DNA of 64,000 nucleotides, from assembly GCA_037447655.1 (NCBI GenBank), contig JBBHKE010003528.1, positions 35,216-99,215 of the forward strand. Reading direction: 5' to 3'. A program made the position numbers and the translations under genes. Below, one piece after another: positions 22,701-35,016 of this stretch. The notes beneath the pieces are model-generated. The model was not told the DNA's origin and did not search any database. It worked only from the letters and a program-made list of their open reading frames with translations. This stretch comes from Zygnema cylindricum (Eukaryota > Streptophyta > Zygnematophyceae > Zygnematales > Zygnemataceae). The number at the start of each line of letters is the position of its first letter. Positions within the stretch are counted from its first letter, which is position 1.

Positions 22701-25700
22701 ATGGCTGCTGCCGGAACTGGCTTTTATGATGAGATTCTAGATAGTGAAGTTTTTAAATACTATGCCGACGGTGAATGGAAAGTTTCATCCTCGGGCAAAT
22801 CTGTTCCTATCATTGATCCAACAACACGGAAAGTAGTTTATAAAGTTCAAGGTTTGTTCAAGATCTCAAATGACGAATGTAATAAACTTTCATGCACAAA
22901 ATTGGTTTCATTGGTTTTCGGAGCCGGCTTCCATTTTTAATCCAGCTATCACTGATGCAAAACATGTCATTTAGAATGCCAATCATTTTGCGGCTTGCTG
23001 ATTTTTAAGCTAACCTTCAACTGTGAATTTCACCTCACGAAGGTGGAAGATAATATGTATTTGTCATGAGCTGGCTTGACACCATTATTTGTCATTTGGA
23101 ATATGTTTGAACTTTGGTTCTCTTGAACTTTTCTTGTGCTCAGTTTTTGATATAGCTAGATTTACATTTTAGCTGTTAAAGGAAATACATTATAGAGCAT
23201 GAAAGAGATATAAACAGATTTGGCTATGCTGTTTTCTCATGTCAGGAATGCCCTCACACTTGCTGCTTGTCGGTATCTGAAGCTGACAGAGGCTTCTCGG
23301 ATCTGTCTCGCAGCTTGCACACAGGAGGAAGTGAATAAGATTTTTGACAGTGCCAAAGTTGCTCAAAAGCAATGGGCGAAAACTCCTCTGTGGAAGAGAG
23401 CTGAGCTTATTCATAAGGCAGCTGCAATCCTCAGGGAGAACAAGGATCCCATTGCGGAAAGCTTGGTCAAGGAGATCGCTAAGGCGAAAAAGGATTCAGT
23501 CACTGAGGTAAAGACTATCAGCCCCTCTACATCTCTTTCCACTTTGTATTCTTGAGCGCAGTATTAATTGTGCAAAGAATTCAAGTGTTGGTGAAGAAGC
23601 TCTTTATGGTCTTAAGTCTTTCGTTAAAATTTATATTTGCCATGTGTGTTAAACTGGTGAGCTAAAACAAAGTAGATTGATAGAATGCCCCCACATAATT
23701 GACGATTTGAGCTGCAATATTATGTTTGGTGAACGTTTAGAATTATTGTCAGTCTCATAAAAAAGTGTGTATAGCTGTATTTGTTAAGGGAACTTGAAGT
23801 GTTAGTTGCAGTGAATGTTCAGTAAAAGCTAACCGTATCACGGCTGGCCTGTTGCAGGTGGTGCGATCTGCTGATCTGCTTTCTTATACTGCCGAGGAGG
23901 GTGTACGGATTTTGTCGGAGAACAAATTTATTGCTTCAGACAGCTTCCCAGGAACTGATCGGACAAAACTCTGTTTGAGTTCGAAGGTACATTTTGCAGG
24001 CCACTATGGCAAGAATGAGCATTTATATGAACATTCATTAAAGATATGCATTGCTTTACCTGACAGTATGTGTCAAAACAGCTGATATGGTCAAGCAAGA
24101 ATTTATTTGCAAAACATTTCTTTAGGCTTTCATTCAGATATGATTTTTTATGGTCCATTCTTATGCTCTGGGTATGTTTTGATACAGATTCCCCTCGGTG
24201 TTATTCTATGTATTCCACCTTTCAACTATCCTGTCAACTTGGCCTGCTCCAAGCTTGGCCCTGCCCTTATCGCAGGGAATGCTGTGGTTCTGAAACCTCC
24301 CACTCAGGTACTCATTTCTGCTGACTGTCATTTTTTGTTTCATATTTTTGTTTCCTTGTGCACATCCATCTTTCTACTTAGTTTGTTGGGTCCATATGGT
24401 CACTTCAAGTAAAGCGAACCTTTTATAGTCTAGCTGGTTGTTTATCATGGCAAATGAACTCTTGAAGGGAGTGTCAGCATGGAAACGGGGATATTGACGA
24501 AAATTCCATTTGTCTGATTTGCTCTAAATAAGTAATTAATATTTTTATCAGTTTCTTCTATTCCTTTCTGATAACTCTGTTTCCTTTGGAAAAGAAAAGT
24601 GTTCTGAGGATCATGTGTGCTCAACAATCAAGAATCCATTTTTCACTTGAGCTTGGGTTCTCAATTTTCTTGTTTTTCAGAAGGGCCTTATTCTGGTTGC
24701 TCTTTTCCCCCATTTTCTCCCACTTATCTTTGTTGTGTAGGCTTGTTTGGAGGGGAGCGACCATAACTTTGACTTCCCCTCTTTTTTTTCTATTTTTTTT
24801 AATGTGACATTGTTCTAATAGCTGCATTTCCCCTCCCTTATTTCTTGTGTGTGTGTGATATTGCTCTTACAGCTGCATTATGGCTCTTTCTCTGCAGGGT
24901 GCTGTCTCTGGTCTTCACATGATGCAGTGCTTCGCAGCTGCGGGGTTCCCCAAAGGCCTCATCAGCTGTGTGACTGGTAAAGGATCTGAGATTGGAGACT
25001 TCCTTACCATGCATCCTGCGGTGAATTGCATAAGGTACACCTGCTTCCAATTTTAAACTAAGAGTATTGTCTATTGGAAATTTCCAATTGTGATTCTGTA
25101 TTATGACTTTTCCACCATATCTCTTCCGTTTGGTTCTCAACAGTTTTGCAGTAGCTGCTGAATAAAACAAGTATACATGAATCCTTGAACTTGTAAATGT
25201 AGAGTCTCCTCCCCCCCCCCCCCCACCCCCCCTCCCCTCCCCCCTCCCTCCCCCTCCCCCCCCTCCTTCCTCCCTTCCCTCCCCTCTCCCCTTTCCTTTT
25301 TTGTCGTATTCAGGTAATCCGACAATTGTTATAATTCTCGAACCTGTTCTTTTTGTTTTCATCAAATGAACTTAACCATTTCTCATTAGTATGCCGTTGC
25401 TGAAAGGAGACTGATTCCTGACTACTTTTCTTTTGCCAGCTTTACCGGAGGCGACACAGGAATTGCCATTTCCAAGAAGGCGGGCATGATTCCTCTGCAG
25501 ATGGAACTAGGAGGGAAGGATGCCATGATTGTTTTGGAAGATGGTGACCTGGAACTTGCTGCAGCAAATGTTATCAAGGGTGGTTTCTCATACAGGTGAA
25601 CATTTGTGATCCCCAACTCATTACTTTATGCTGATTGTATCAATGTGCCAATCATGTGATTTTGCATATTAGGGACTCTGTAAATACAAAAATTCTATGT

Positions 25701-28700
25701 AGCAAGATTTCCACTCGGATTGAACGACTGTGCTCGTCGACTTTAAGACCTCTTGGTTCTGCTGCAACACACTGTAGAACAGAACTTTGAGCAACCATTC
25801 AGCGTTGAAGTTGATAAAAATTTAGAGCTCATTTGCAAAATCATGGGATAGTCTGTAGTTGTCGCTGTTCAACCTTTGATTTCACTCTGAATTTTTGAGC
25901 CTTGGATTGTCTCCTTTTTGTTTCTTTAGAGGTTTCATTGTGATTTAATTGTCACTAAGTGAACCCCTTTGTTTGGCCTATTCATCGCAAGCATTTCTGT
26001 GAAAGTTTTATTTTGTTCCACAGCAAGCGCCTTAACTAATTGTTTGATTTTTTTATCTGTGTTTTGCAGTGGACAAAGATGCACAGCTGTCAAGGTGATC
26101 CTTGTGATTGAAAGTGTTGCAGATGAGTTAGTGAAGAAGATTAATGAAAGAGTATCAAAGCTTAAAGTGGGTGACCCACGGGATAACGCTGAAATCACTC
26201 CCGTCGTGAGTGAGTCATCAGCCAACTTCATTGAGGGCCTAGTGAAGGACGCACAGGAAAAGGGGGCAACCCTCTGCCAGGTAAGCTTTTTGATACCTAG
26301 AGAAATTGCTTTCTCACTGTTTCTTAGCTTGGTTGTTGTGAACTTTGTATGTAAGTTCTTTGTGGTTTAGTTTGCAAATTTATCGATCAGACCTTTTATT
26401 TGTAATTTGATACATTCGTCATTAAAACAAATGGTGGATGGACTTTGGGCAATATTTGCATTTCCACTCTTAAAATGTCCTCCACAGGTTTTCCAGAATC
26501 CTGTGCTTATTAGTCACTTGTAATTGGAAATAAGAACTACAAAGAAAAAGGAGGTGATAAGGATGAAAAATTGCAGTCCCAGTAATATGAGTATGTTGCC
26601 TGCATGGTGAAAATTTTATATTTGCGTGATAAGAAAATTTATTTAACTTCATATGTATAAGAGGCTAAATACTTGTCTTGTGTATGATCATTTCATGTCA
26701 ACTTTTGTTGTTAGAATCTGTTTTGTGTGGTCTTCAGCCAATATATCTCTTCCGCATGTAGTGAATGCATACTTTGCATGGGAGTCCAAGATACAGCATT
26801 GGTGTCGGAATTCACTGGCTTATTCAAGCAATTTTGCAACCTTTGCTTTTCTGAAACTTCACTGGACCTACGCGGATCAAGATAGTCAGTGTCATGAGAA
26901 AGCGTTTCTAACCAGTTTTATCTGAGGATCAGTGTTCAATTTCAGTTCTCGGTTCTAACTTTGTGAGGCATGCATTATTCACGGAACTGAAGTACAATGC
27001 TGTCAGCTTACTAAAGGTTTTTTTGTATGATTGAGGACAGACGTGGGTATCAAATGCAAGCTTTTTTCAATTCTGGCATCTAATTGGTAGTCTAATTTTA
27101 TGCAGGAGTACAAGAGGGACGGTAATCTCATATGGCCTCTTCTCATTGACCATGTTCGACCGGACATGCGTGTGGCATGGGAAGAACCCTTTGGTCCCAT
27201 TGTACCGGTCATCCGAATTTCTACTCCAGAGGAGGGCATTCAGCACTGTAATGCCAACAACTTCGCTCTGCAGGTATGTCCTCTCTGCCTTTCCATTCTT
27301 CATCAAGACAAGACCTCTCTCTTCGATACTCCGAATACGGAATTACATTCAAATCATAGAAGGGAATTCACAGAATCTGAGGTATTGAAGGACTCGACTG
27401 TTTTCTGTTTCCAAAACGAGATAGAAATAATCTTGTACTTGAGCGTTGAGTAATTTTATGAATTGTAGGCTCTGGTCAAACGCTGAGATGAACTAAAGTG
27501 TTTGCTTTTTATAATCATTCCAGTTCTATAGTTTCACGAGCAGTTGATCCTGCCTTTCTGTTAGACTACGTGTGTTCAAACCACAGTATTTAGTTGAATG
27601 AAATTATTTGGACTGAGTGTCCAGAAAGGCCTTTATTGTATACATGGTTGGTGCGAAACGTGCTATTATTCATTCTTTCCTTGCGTACATGATTGACTGA
27701 AGGATATTTTTTTCGATTCTTTGCTTTTTAGTTTTTACAGATTGATTGCAGTGAGAAGTGAAATTTACATTTTGGCATTAGTCTCAGTATCTGTCCGGAG
27801 CATCCTCGGAAGATTCTTTCATCATCACCTCCTTTTGAGGGTGATAACTAATTTGGGATCCATCAAAAAGATTTGTGGTCTAAGGCAATACAAGATTTAC
27901 TGTCTGAAATAGAGTGGGTAATTCATCTTGATTTTTGTGATTGATAGTTGGCATCAATGCTTGGACTGCAAGGATTTCTAATTGTTCCGAAGGATCCTCT
28001 GATTCTGTAGGGTTGCGTTTTCACCAAGGATATCAACAAGGCCATCATGATATCAGATGCAATGGAGACTGGAACTGTTCAAATCAACTCAGCACCAGCC
28101 CGTGGGCCAGACCATTTCCCTTTCCAGGTACTGTCTATGTTTGAAGGGAAAGGGAGTAGTATTAGCCTGGGATTGAAGATATTGCAACATTCGCCCTCTT
28201 CAACTTCCAAGCTATGCAGTAATAATCATGTTCTTGCCTGAGGTATTTGGAATGTGTAGCTTGTTAATGATTTTTCTTAAGATTTGAAGTACCTGTATTA
28301 TCGTGTGAACATTTTCCCAATTTTTTCTTATTCAAGATGAAACTGCCTGGCTTTTAAGATTTGACCTTTTCTAGCTTCAGCTACTTGTCAACTTTTTTGA
28401 ATCTTTAGGCTGTGTCCCTGGTTTCTGAACTTTTGTGCAATTGCAATAATACTTCTTTATTCAACTGTCATTTTTTCTATGTTCATATTCATGAACGCAA
28501 AGATTTGAACTCCGAGCGAGAGTTACAAAACAATCTCGTAGTGTACAACAAGAAAAAATAGACAGGAAGAAGAGAAATTAGACAGAAAGAAGCAAAAGCA
28601 TTTGAAGACAAAAGAATAAAAGTCAAAACTAAAACAACAAATGAAATTAAGCCGTTCAAGTTTTGTCTGTGTCGCAGGGATTCCGTGACAGTGGCATCGG

Positions 28701-28791
28701 ATCACAGGGTGTCACGAACAGCATCCTCATGATGACAAAGATCAAGAGTACTGTTATCAACCTTCCAGGGCCATCTTACACCATGGGCTAA
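22701..28791 (+). CDS. GAPN: NADP-dependent non-phosphorylating glyceraldehyde-3-phosphate dehydrogenase
   Basis: Cytosolic ALDH11-family enzyme that oxidises glyceraldehyde-3-phosphate to 3-phosphoglycerate with NADP+, bypassing two glycolytic steps and giving NADPH. Ten exons: 22701-22851, 23314-23507, 23858-23986, 24188-24307, 24898-25034, 25440-25595, 26070-26280, 27106-27273, 28011-28127, 28678-28791. Together they are 1497 nt, a 498-residue protein plus stop, the usual length for plant GAPN; all nine introns are GT-AG with consistent phase. Catalytic Asn171 (PPFNYPVN), Glu266 (MELGGKD), Cys300 (SGQRCTAV) and Glu393 (EEPFGP) are present; Glu and Cys are 34 residues apart, as in other ALDHs. 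The ATG at 22701 gives [20 protein letters not shown], the family start. No break is seen; this is the one clearly intact gene here. Confidence 0.97.
25206..25304 (+). repeat. Polypyrimidine microsatellite in GAPN intron 5
   Basis: About 100 bases almost purely C and T: a run of 14 C, then C-rich tracts with single T or A. It lies in the intron 25035-25439. The complementary strand gives a spurious Gly/Glu-rich open frame. Confidence 0.9.
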
Positions 28792-29382
28792 AATATAATA
28801 TTACAGGGACAGAGTTATGTGTCCAAAAGGATAGGAACTCCCTCTTAAGGACAGATAACTACAAAACTGGCCAAGCTGTATTCCTTTCGATGACTTGAAA
28901 GCTCTTGTCCAGAGTACTGGTATGTTATCTGCATAAAAAACGGTGCATATCACCAAATTTTTTTAACTTGTTTAGTGGAATAGTTGAGAGGGAAATGGAC
29001 TTAGAAATTTTGTCCCTCGGGAAAAATGTTTAGTTTTTGGGTAGATGGCAGCTAGTTTATTTAGTACTTAGAGCAATCGTTCATTGGAATAGTGGTGTGC
29101 TTTAGTGATCTAGGGGTGATACAGGGGAAGGGAGGAAAATATGTAAAGTAGTCAACCGTGGGCTACCTTTGGCATTTTTGTAAACATGTTACAATGACAT
29201 TTTCTTGTCTTTTTAGTAATCAAAATCGTTTCACCACAATGGAATTTTGGAAGGATAGTGCTTTTGCATTTTCCTCATTCGTCAATCATGTTAAGAGTGA
29301 AACATGTGGAAGTTAACTTGTCTCGTTTTGCTTAATGCGAGGAACTTGGGAGTAATTTAAGGACCTTGTTACTGCAATAGAG
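28792..29382. other. GAPN 3' flank
   Basis: Probably contains the 3' UTR; no unambiguous AATAAA-type signal stands out. AT-rich, no further gene seen. Confidence 0.4.
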
Positions 29383-29582
29383 TGCACTGCCCATTGGTAG
29401 TAGATCTAAACGCTCATCGGGCAGTCGAGCGTTAAGCTTTGTAATTTTTTGAATGCAAGCAATCGAAAGGTAACGGTTTACCTTTTGATCTTAATGCCAC
29501 GGTTGGAAATTGGAAACCTTTGTGATGACAAAATACACTTTTGACTGCCCGAAAAATATTTAACGCTGGTAGTGCTGGGCAC
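29383..29582. repeat. Small repeat R1 (possible MITE)
   Basis: TGCACTGCCCATTGGTAGTA to TAACGCTGGTAGTGCTGGGC. Internal blocks AATCGAAAGGTAACGG, AAATTGGAAA and AAAAATATTTAACGCT match a second copy at 40747-40954. The termini are imperfect inverted repeats. Confidence 0.5.
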
Positions 29583-29677
29583 TTTAGTTGTGAAGCAAAG
29601 GTAGGAATGCCAGCGACACAAAAGTGGACAAATGATTTGTTTATTCAATGATTGTTCTGTTATTTTTGTTTTAACTA

Positions 29678-29814
29678 CACCGCGAATCGTAATTAGAGTA
29701 AATTACTCTAATTCGGTCGCTCGAAATTTTGACTCTATCACATCAAATAGAGTAAATGATTCTAATTTTTTCATTATGCTATTTAAGGTAAGGTTTAATT
29801 AACGTTTTTAATGG
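29678..29814. repeat. Partial Z copy (left end only)
   Basis: 137 bp starting CACCGCGAATCGTAATTAG after TA. It is almost identical to the first 137 bp of the adjacent full copy at 29817 and stops at AATGG just before the TA that begins that copy. Confidence 0.8.
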
Positions 29815-29816
29815 TA

Positions 29817-30317
29817 CACCGTGAATCGTAATTAGAGTAAATTACTCTAATTCGGTCGCTCGAAATTTCGTCTCTATCACATGAAATAGAGTAAATGATT
29901 CTAATTTTTTCATTATTCTATTTAAGGTAAAGTTTAATTAGCGTTTTTAATTATAATACAGGTTCGTTTTAAATAGTGTGGAGTACGGACGACCTCCGAC
30001 CGTGCAAAATTGTACTTTTTTAAGTAAAAAAGTACAAATAATGATTTAATACAGGTCGTTATCATGTAAGTGCGTTTTAACAAACCGCGTAGTGCAAACG
30101 TCATAGTGACGATAAACTGTACGTTTTGCCAAATTCTGTACAAATACCTTATTTACAGTAGAGGATATTAGAGTGCCAAATTAGAGTACTTAAATAAATT
30201 AGAGTAAACTTCATAGTTGAAACAACACTATCACATAAAATAGCGTTCATTACTCTAATTGTTTTTTTTAGTTTTTGTACTCTAATTTTTTCATTACTCT
30301 AATTACGATTCGCGGTG
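29817..30317. mobile_element. MITE Z4 (TA-flanked)
   Basis: CACCGTGAATCGTAATTAG to CTAATTACGATTCGCGGTG, TA at 29815-29816 and 30318-30319. 501 bp with the family's internal blocks. Non-coding. Confidence 0.85.
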
Positions 30318-30319
30318 TA

Positions 30320-30648
30320 GTTAATCCACTTACCTTGTAGTTCGTTGTATGGTTTTGTGAGTAATTGTATGTTGAACATATAATTCCTCAAGAATATGTG
30401 GGTGCTTAACCTTCCAAATCATGGCAATTCTATCGTATCACTGAAATTTGACATGCATAAAAAAAAGTATATATAAAATTAAAAAAAGTTGGGACCGGGG
30501 AGAGTGGGCTGCACGCGCAGGAACCCCTTGATGGCCAAAAACAAGAAGCAGGTGATGAATTAAAATTAGGGGTTCCTACTGGTTACCTTTTTCTTTTTAG
30601 CTTTTAGCTTCACCTTTTCCTTTTGCCTTGAAGGATTAAGAATAATTA
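30320..30648. other. Short intergenic stretch
   Basis: AT-rich DNA with no gene or repeat that I can support. Confidence 0.4.
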
Positions 30649-31456
30649 GGGTATTTTCGCATGTAACCGAAACTTAGTCATGCTACTTTGTTTTTTAGCA
30701 AAGATTCTCCGTACAGATTTCAGAGCATTCGGATGTAAACGCAAATAACTTGTCTCTTAAAAATGTGACTTACGTAGACGTGTACGAAGAATTGTGACAG
30801 ATGAAGTGGTACATAAAATGAGGCGAAACTTCCACTCGCCTTCAATTTGAGGCGTTTCTCCGCAAGCTGTACAATTTTTGTGACTTCGTAATGTCCGTGC
30901 GCCACATTGTCGACGTGTCGAAACCCTAAAACACCTTTCGCTATCGCACAGAATTTGCGGTTTTGTTTATCGTCTTCCCACTTGCCGACAGGTGGCCAAT
31001 ATTTTTCATACGCCGTATGTGTGAAGACACGTGTTTTTGAGAGAGACGGCCCTTGTACGGATCAGCGCAAGCAAAACATTACGCACATGATGGAAACGTG
31101 CAGTGTGTTTTTTTTTTGGTACTCCGCGCACAATTGCAAAAAACTTCAGACACATGCGACAGTGTCTGCCTATTTGCTCACCTTATTGGACTTTATTTCA
31201 AATCACCTCTCGAGGTGATTTGATGTAAAGTTTGAACATGTGTTGAAAGGACTCGAAAGTGGGTCGAAATGCGCTAAACGACAAATTTGTTCGCGCTAGA
31301 CGACAAACTACTGTACGTATAAAGTTTCAGGGTAACGCAACTTGTACGGTGGTAATTTCTATTTTTTGTTACGGCTGCGGATTTTCTCCCTTTTTTCTAA
31401 GTTATGGAGGAAAACGACAGAAAATAACTGTAACTTTAACACATGCGAAAATACCC
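30649..31456. mobile_element. MITE U1 (Tourist-like)
   Basis: Inverted ends GGGTATTTTCGCATGT and ACATGCGAAAATACCC, preceded by TTA and followed by TAA. 808 bp, matching U2 and U3 over the whole length. Central palindrome AATCACCTCTCGAGGTGATT near 31201. Trinucleotide TTA/TAA target sites and GG-starting ends are typical of PIF/Harbinger-derived MITEs; no transposase is present. Confidence 0.8.
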
Positions 31457-31798
31457 TAAGTGAGTAACATAATGACCGCTGACTGGACACCCCTAAAAAA
31501 GTAGTACAAAAACGGACACTTTCAGGACAGCTTCAGAGGGGTGTCCCCTCACTCCGTCAAAAATCTTGCTTCCGTATTGGCGGCCGCTAATACATTCGTT
31601 GGTAGCGCTCGCGGAGTCACCGGCAACCAGTAGACAATACATATTTGCCGATCTGGTCGTCCACCTGTCGTCGGTATCGATGTTTCCAGCTGAGACGGAC
31701 CGTTCGCAGGCGAACCGAACCGAACCGACTATTTGACCTCAATCTTCCTTTTTCAGCGTGGAACTGTGAAAATATTCTACATATGAACAGCCATACTA
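31457..31798. other. Intergenic, with a small inverted repeat
   Basis: GGACACCCCT at 31484-31493 and AGGGGTGTCC near 31533-31542 form a short inverted repeat around 40 bases, similar in sequence to the Y ends. Nothing else is supported. Confidence 0.4.
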
Positions 31799-32347
31799 CA
31801 CCGCCAATCGCTATTAGCGTACAGGTTTCTTTAGCGTATAGGAATAATTACAGTGATTTACGCTAATTAGGAATTTGAAAATTTTCAAAAAAAACATACA
31901 TTGTAATTGTTTACTAATGCTAATTTGGGTCTTTGAAAAAAATATATGTCGGTCGCAAACATGCTTACACTAATATTGGAACTTGTACAAAATCTAACAA
32001 ATCGTACGTTCACACAGTCGAAACGTGGTTGTTGGACGAATATGTGCGAACGTGATATTTGACAGCCCGATTTCATCCCCTTTTTAGAGCGCATATTCTC
32101 ATGCGTCCGCGGTTACTAAAACTCATTAATTATACTTTTTCACTTAAAAAGGTATAATTTTGTACGGTCTGACATTTACCGTACACCTCACTATTTAAAT
32201 GACAACGTACTTTCGTTTTTACGCTAATTGGACAAAAAACCCTAAATATCGTAAAGGAAAAAACACAATAATTTATGTTATTTAAGAATTTGGGAAAAAA
32301 AAAACGGACCCAATTAGCGTTCAATACGCTGATAGCGATTGGCGGTG
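31799..32347. mobile_element. MITE W, divergent relative of Z
   Basis: Ends CACCGCCAATCGCTATTAGC and GCTGATAGCGATTGGCGGTG, TA at 31797-31798 and 32348-32349. 549 bp. The core TTTTTCACTTAAAAAGGTAT with AATTTTGTACGGTCTGAC corresponds to the Z core, but base by base it differs. Confidence 0.8.
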
Positions 32348-32349
32348 TA

Positions 32350-32754
32350 GTATACTACGACCACAAAACCAAGGTCGTAGGACAACAGGCAATAGATTGC
32401 GGAAATTCGTATCCAAAATAATAGTATGGACTAGCTCAAAATATTAGTGTCATGTATCAGTAGCCATTTGCCATTAACCAATATGTAAGTTTCTAACCTA
32501 CACCGTGAATAGTAATTAGTGTTGATGTTTTTTCGTCTATTTAAACATCTTTTATCCGTACACGCATATCGGTTTTTAGATCTCACGGTTGCGATTGAAA
32601 GATAAGATTCTCACCTTGCGATTGACGGTCTCAAGTTGAAAATCGGACAAGTGTAGGCCGGAAAAAAAATGTTTTAAGTGGCCAAAATTAATAACACTAA
32701 TAGCGATGCCGCGATTGTACTTTTCATCAATATATTGACTACAGTACTTACCTG
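32350..32754. other. Intergenic with a Z-like end fragment
   Basis: CACCGTGAATAGTAATTAG at about 32502 matches a Z left terminus, but no body or right end follows. Bases 32747-32754 (CTTACCTG) are the left target duplication of element V. Confidence 0.55.
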
Positions 32755-34401
32755 TAGTGTTGGGTATCCAGTAAATTCATATCGCGATAATTTCGATATT
32801 CGACATATCGAATATCGATCGAGTAAAATCCTCGATACATCGTACCGGGACCAACATAAATTATCGCAATATATATCGCGATATATAGTAATTTTTAAAT
32901 TTAATGTTTTATATTTTTATATAATATGTTATTTTAGCAAAAAAGATAAATTGTCTGATACGCCACGTACGACGTGATTTTCGTTCTGTGACATAAAGGT
33001 AGACTCTGCAAAACATAACCGACAAAAAAGTACTAAGGGTACTTTCGCATGTAACCGAAACTTAGTCTTGTTACTTTATTTTTTAGCGAAGATTCTCCGT
33101 ACAACTTTCAAAGCATTCGTATGTAAACACAAATAACTTGTTACTTAAAAAAGTGACTTACGCAGGCGTGTACGAAACAATGTGACAAATGAAGTGGACA
33201 CACGATGAGGCGAAAATTCCACTCGGCTTCAACTTGAGGCGTCTCTCCGCAAGCTGTACAATTTTTGTGACTTCGTAATGTCCGTACGCCACTTTGTCGA
33301 CGTGTCGAAATCCTAAAATACCTTTCGCTGTCGCACAAAAATACAGTTTCGTTTTTCGTCTTCCCACTTGCCGACAGGTGCCCAATGTTTTTCCTACACC
33401 GTATGTGTGAAGACACGTGTGTTTAAGAGAGACGACAAATTAGCGCACGGCAAAAGTACACACAAGCTGGAAACGTCAAGTGGGGTTTTTTTTTTTGGTA
33501 CTCCGCGCACAAAAATTGAAAAAAAATCCGACACGTGCGACATTATCTGCCTATTCGCTCACCTTATTGGACTAAATTTAAAATCAACTCGCGAGGTGAT
33601 TTGATGTAAAGTTTTAACATGTGGTGGAAGGAGGCGAAAATGGGTCGAAATGCGCTAGACGACAAATTGCATCGCGCTAGACGACAAACTACTATACGCA
33701 TAAAGTTTCAAGGCAAAGTAACTTGTATGGTGGCAATTTCATTTTTTTGGTACGGCTGCTGATTTTCTCGTTTTTTTGTAAGTTATGAAGGAAAACGACA
33801 GAAAATAATTGTAACTTTAGCACATGCGAAAGTACCTTAATTATGTAATTCAAATATTTAATTATTTAGGGTATGGTTACATTAGGAGGTCTTTGTAATA
33901 GTACGGAAAACGAAATTTCTGTATTACGGAGGCCTCGGTTACATCGGGCATCGTCTATAAATAATTTTTTACATACCTGTTCTGATTTGAGTAGTTACAC
34001 GTAAGTTGATGATCAAATCTCTATAATCGTCAAATATTTAGAAACCGACCATTTTCGTATGGGAATCCTTACTTGCGTAGTAAGTACGTGTACTTCACAA
34101 GTGTACCGCGTCAATCTACCTCCACGATCTCCTTCACTCTGCTGACTTTCAAGAAAAAACCGTATTTCATTTTGGCAAAGATTTTACAGTCACCTTGTCC
34201 GAAGGCACTTTTCTTTGGAGACTTGGGAAAATTTTCATTATTTTTTTTAAAAAGCCTTGATATATCGACGATATGATATATTGGCAATATATTGGCGGTA
34301 TATCGCGATATTTACCTAATCGAAGCGATATATCGATTATTGGGTACCTGAAATTTGATACATATCGAATATCGACAAATGGTCCTCGATACCCAACACT
34401 A
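32755..34401. mobile_element. hAT-like non-autonomous element V
   Basis: Ends TAGTGTTGGGTATC and GATACCCAACACTA with subterminal ATATCG/CGATAT repeats. The 8-bp target duplication is CTTACCTG (32747-32754) and, beyond the Z6 insertion, CTTACTTG (35019-35026), one mismatch. It contains U2. Ends and 8-bp TSD fit hAT. Element S (49077-50254) has related ends. Confidence 0.72.
33037..33836. mobile_element. MITE U2 inside V
   Basis: GGGTACTTTCGCATGTAACC to GCACATGCGAAAGTACC, flanked by TAA (33034-33036) and TAA (33838-33840, after one drifted base). 800 bp, about as long as U1 and U3. Centre: CAACTCGCGAGGTGATT. Confidence 0.8.
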
Positions 34402-35016
34402 CACCGCGAATCGTAATTAGAGTAAAGAAAAAGTTAGAGTAAAAAAAAAAAAAAACAATTAGAGTTATTAACGCTAATTTGTGTGATATAACTTTTTCAC
34501 TGAGGAAGCATTCTCTAATTTATTTAAGTACTCTATATTGGGTTATGTCGGCAATAATTATCCGCGTTGTATTTATGAACATTAAATTACGTAGACGTAC
34601 AAAATTTGTCAATCCGTATAGTTTGACGTCATTATGACGCTAGAACTATTTGTCGCGCTGAAAGTCAGTTAATGTTCACATTGACGACGATGCTATCGAC
34701 AGACGAGAGTTATGCGAACGACTTTTTTTCAATTTGATTGATGTTTTTGTTTAGTGCGATTTCACCTGCGAGCGCGATTCTATTAAATCAATATTTTGTA
34801 CCTTTTTACTTATTAAAGTACAATTTTGCACGGCCAGACATCGTCTCTACTCCACACTATTTAAAACGAACCTAGATTAGAACATTTTACGCTAATTAAA
34901 CTTTACCTTAAATAGCATAATGAAAAATTTAGAATCATTTACTCTATTTAAGGAGATAGAGCCAAAATTTAGGGCGACCGAATTATCGTTATTTACTCTA
35001 ATTACGATTCGCGGTG
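34402..35016. mobile_element. MITE Z6, inserted in the terminal TA of V
   Basis: CACCGCGAATCGTAATTAG to CTAATTACGATTCGCGGTG, TA at 34400-34401 and 35017-35018. The left TA is the last two bases of V. 615 bp, longer than the other copies. Its last 68 bases fall within the left arm of the mirror repeat. Confidence 0.85.

Noticed and set aside
24838-25365. 175-codon minus-strand frame rich in Gly and Glu
   Set aside because: It covers GAPN exon 5 and the intron polypyrimidine tract antisense; composition is that of the repeat.
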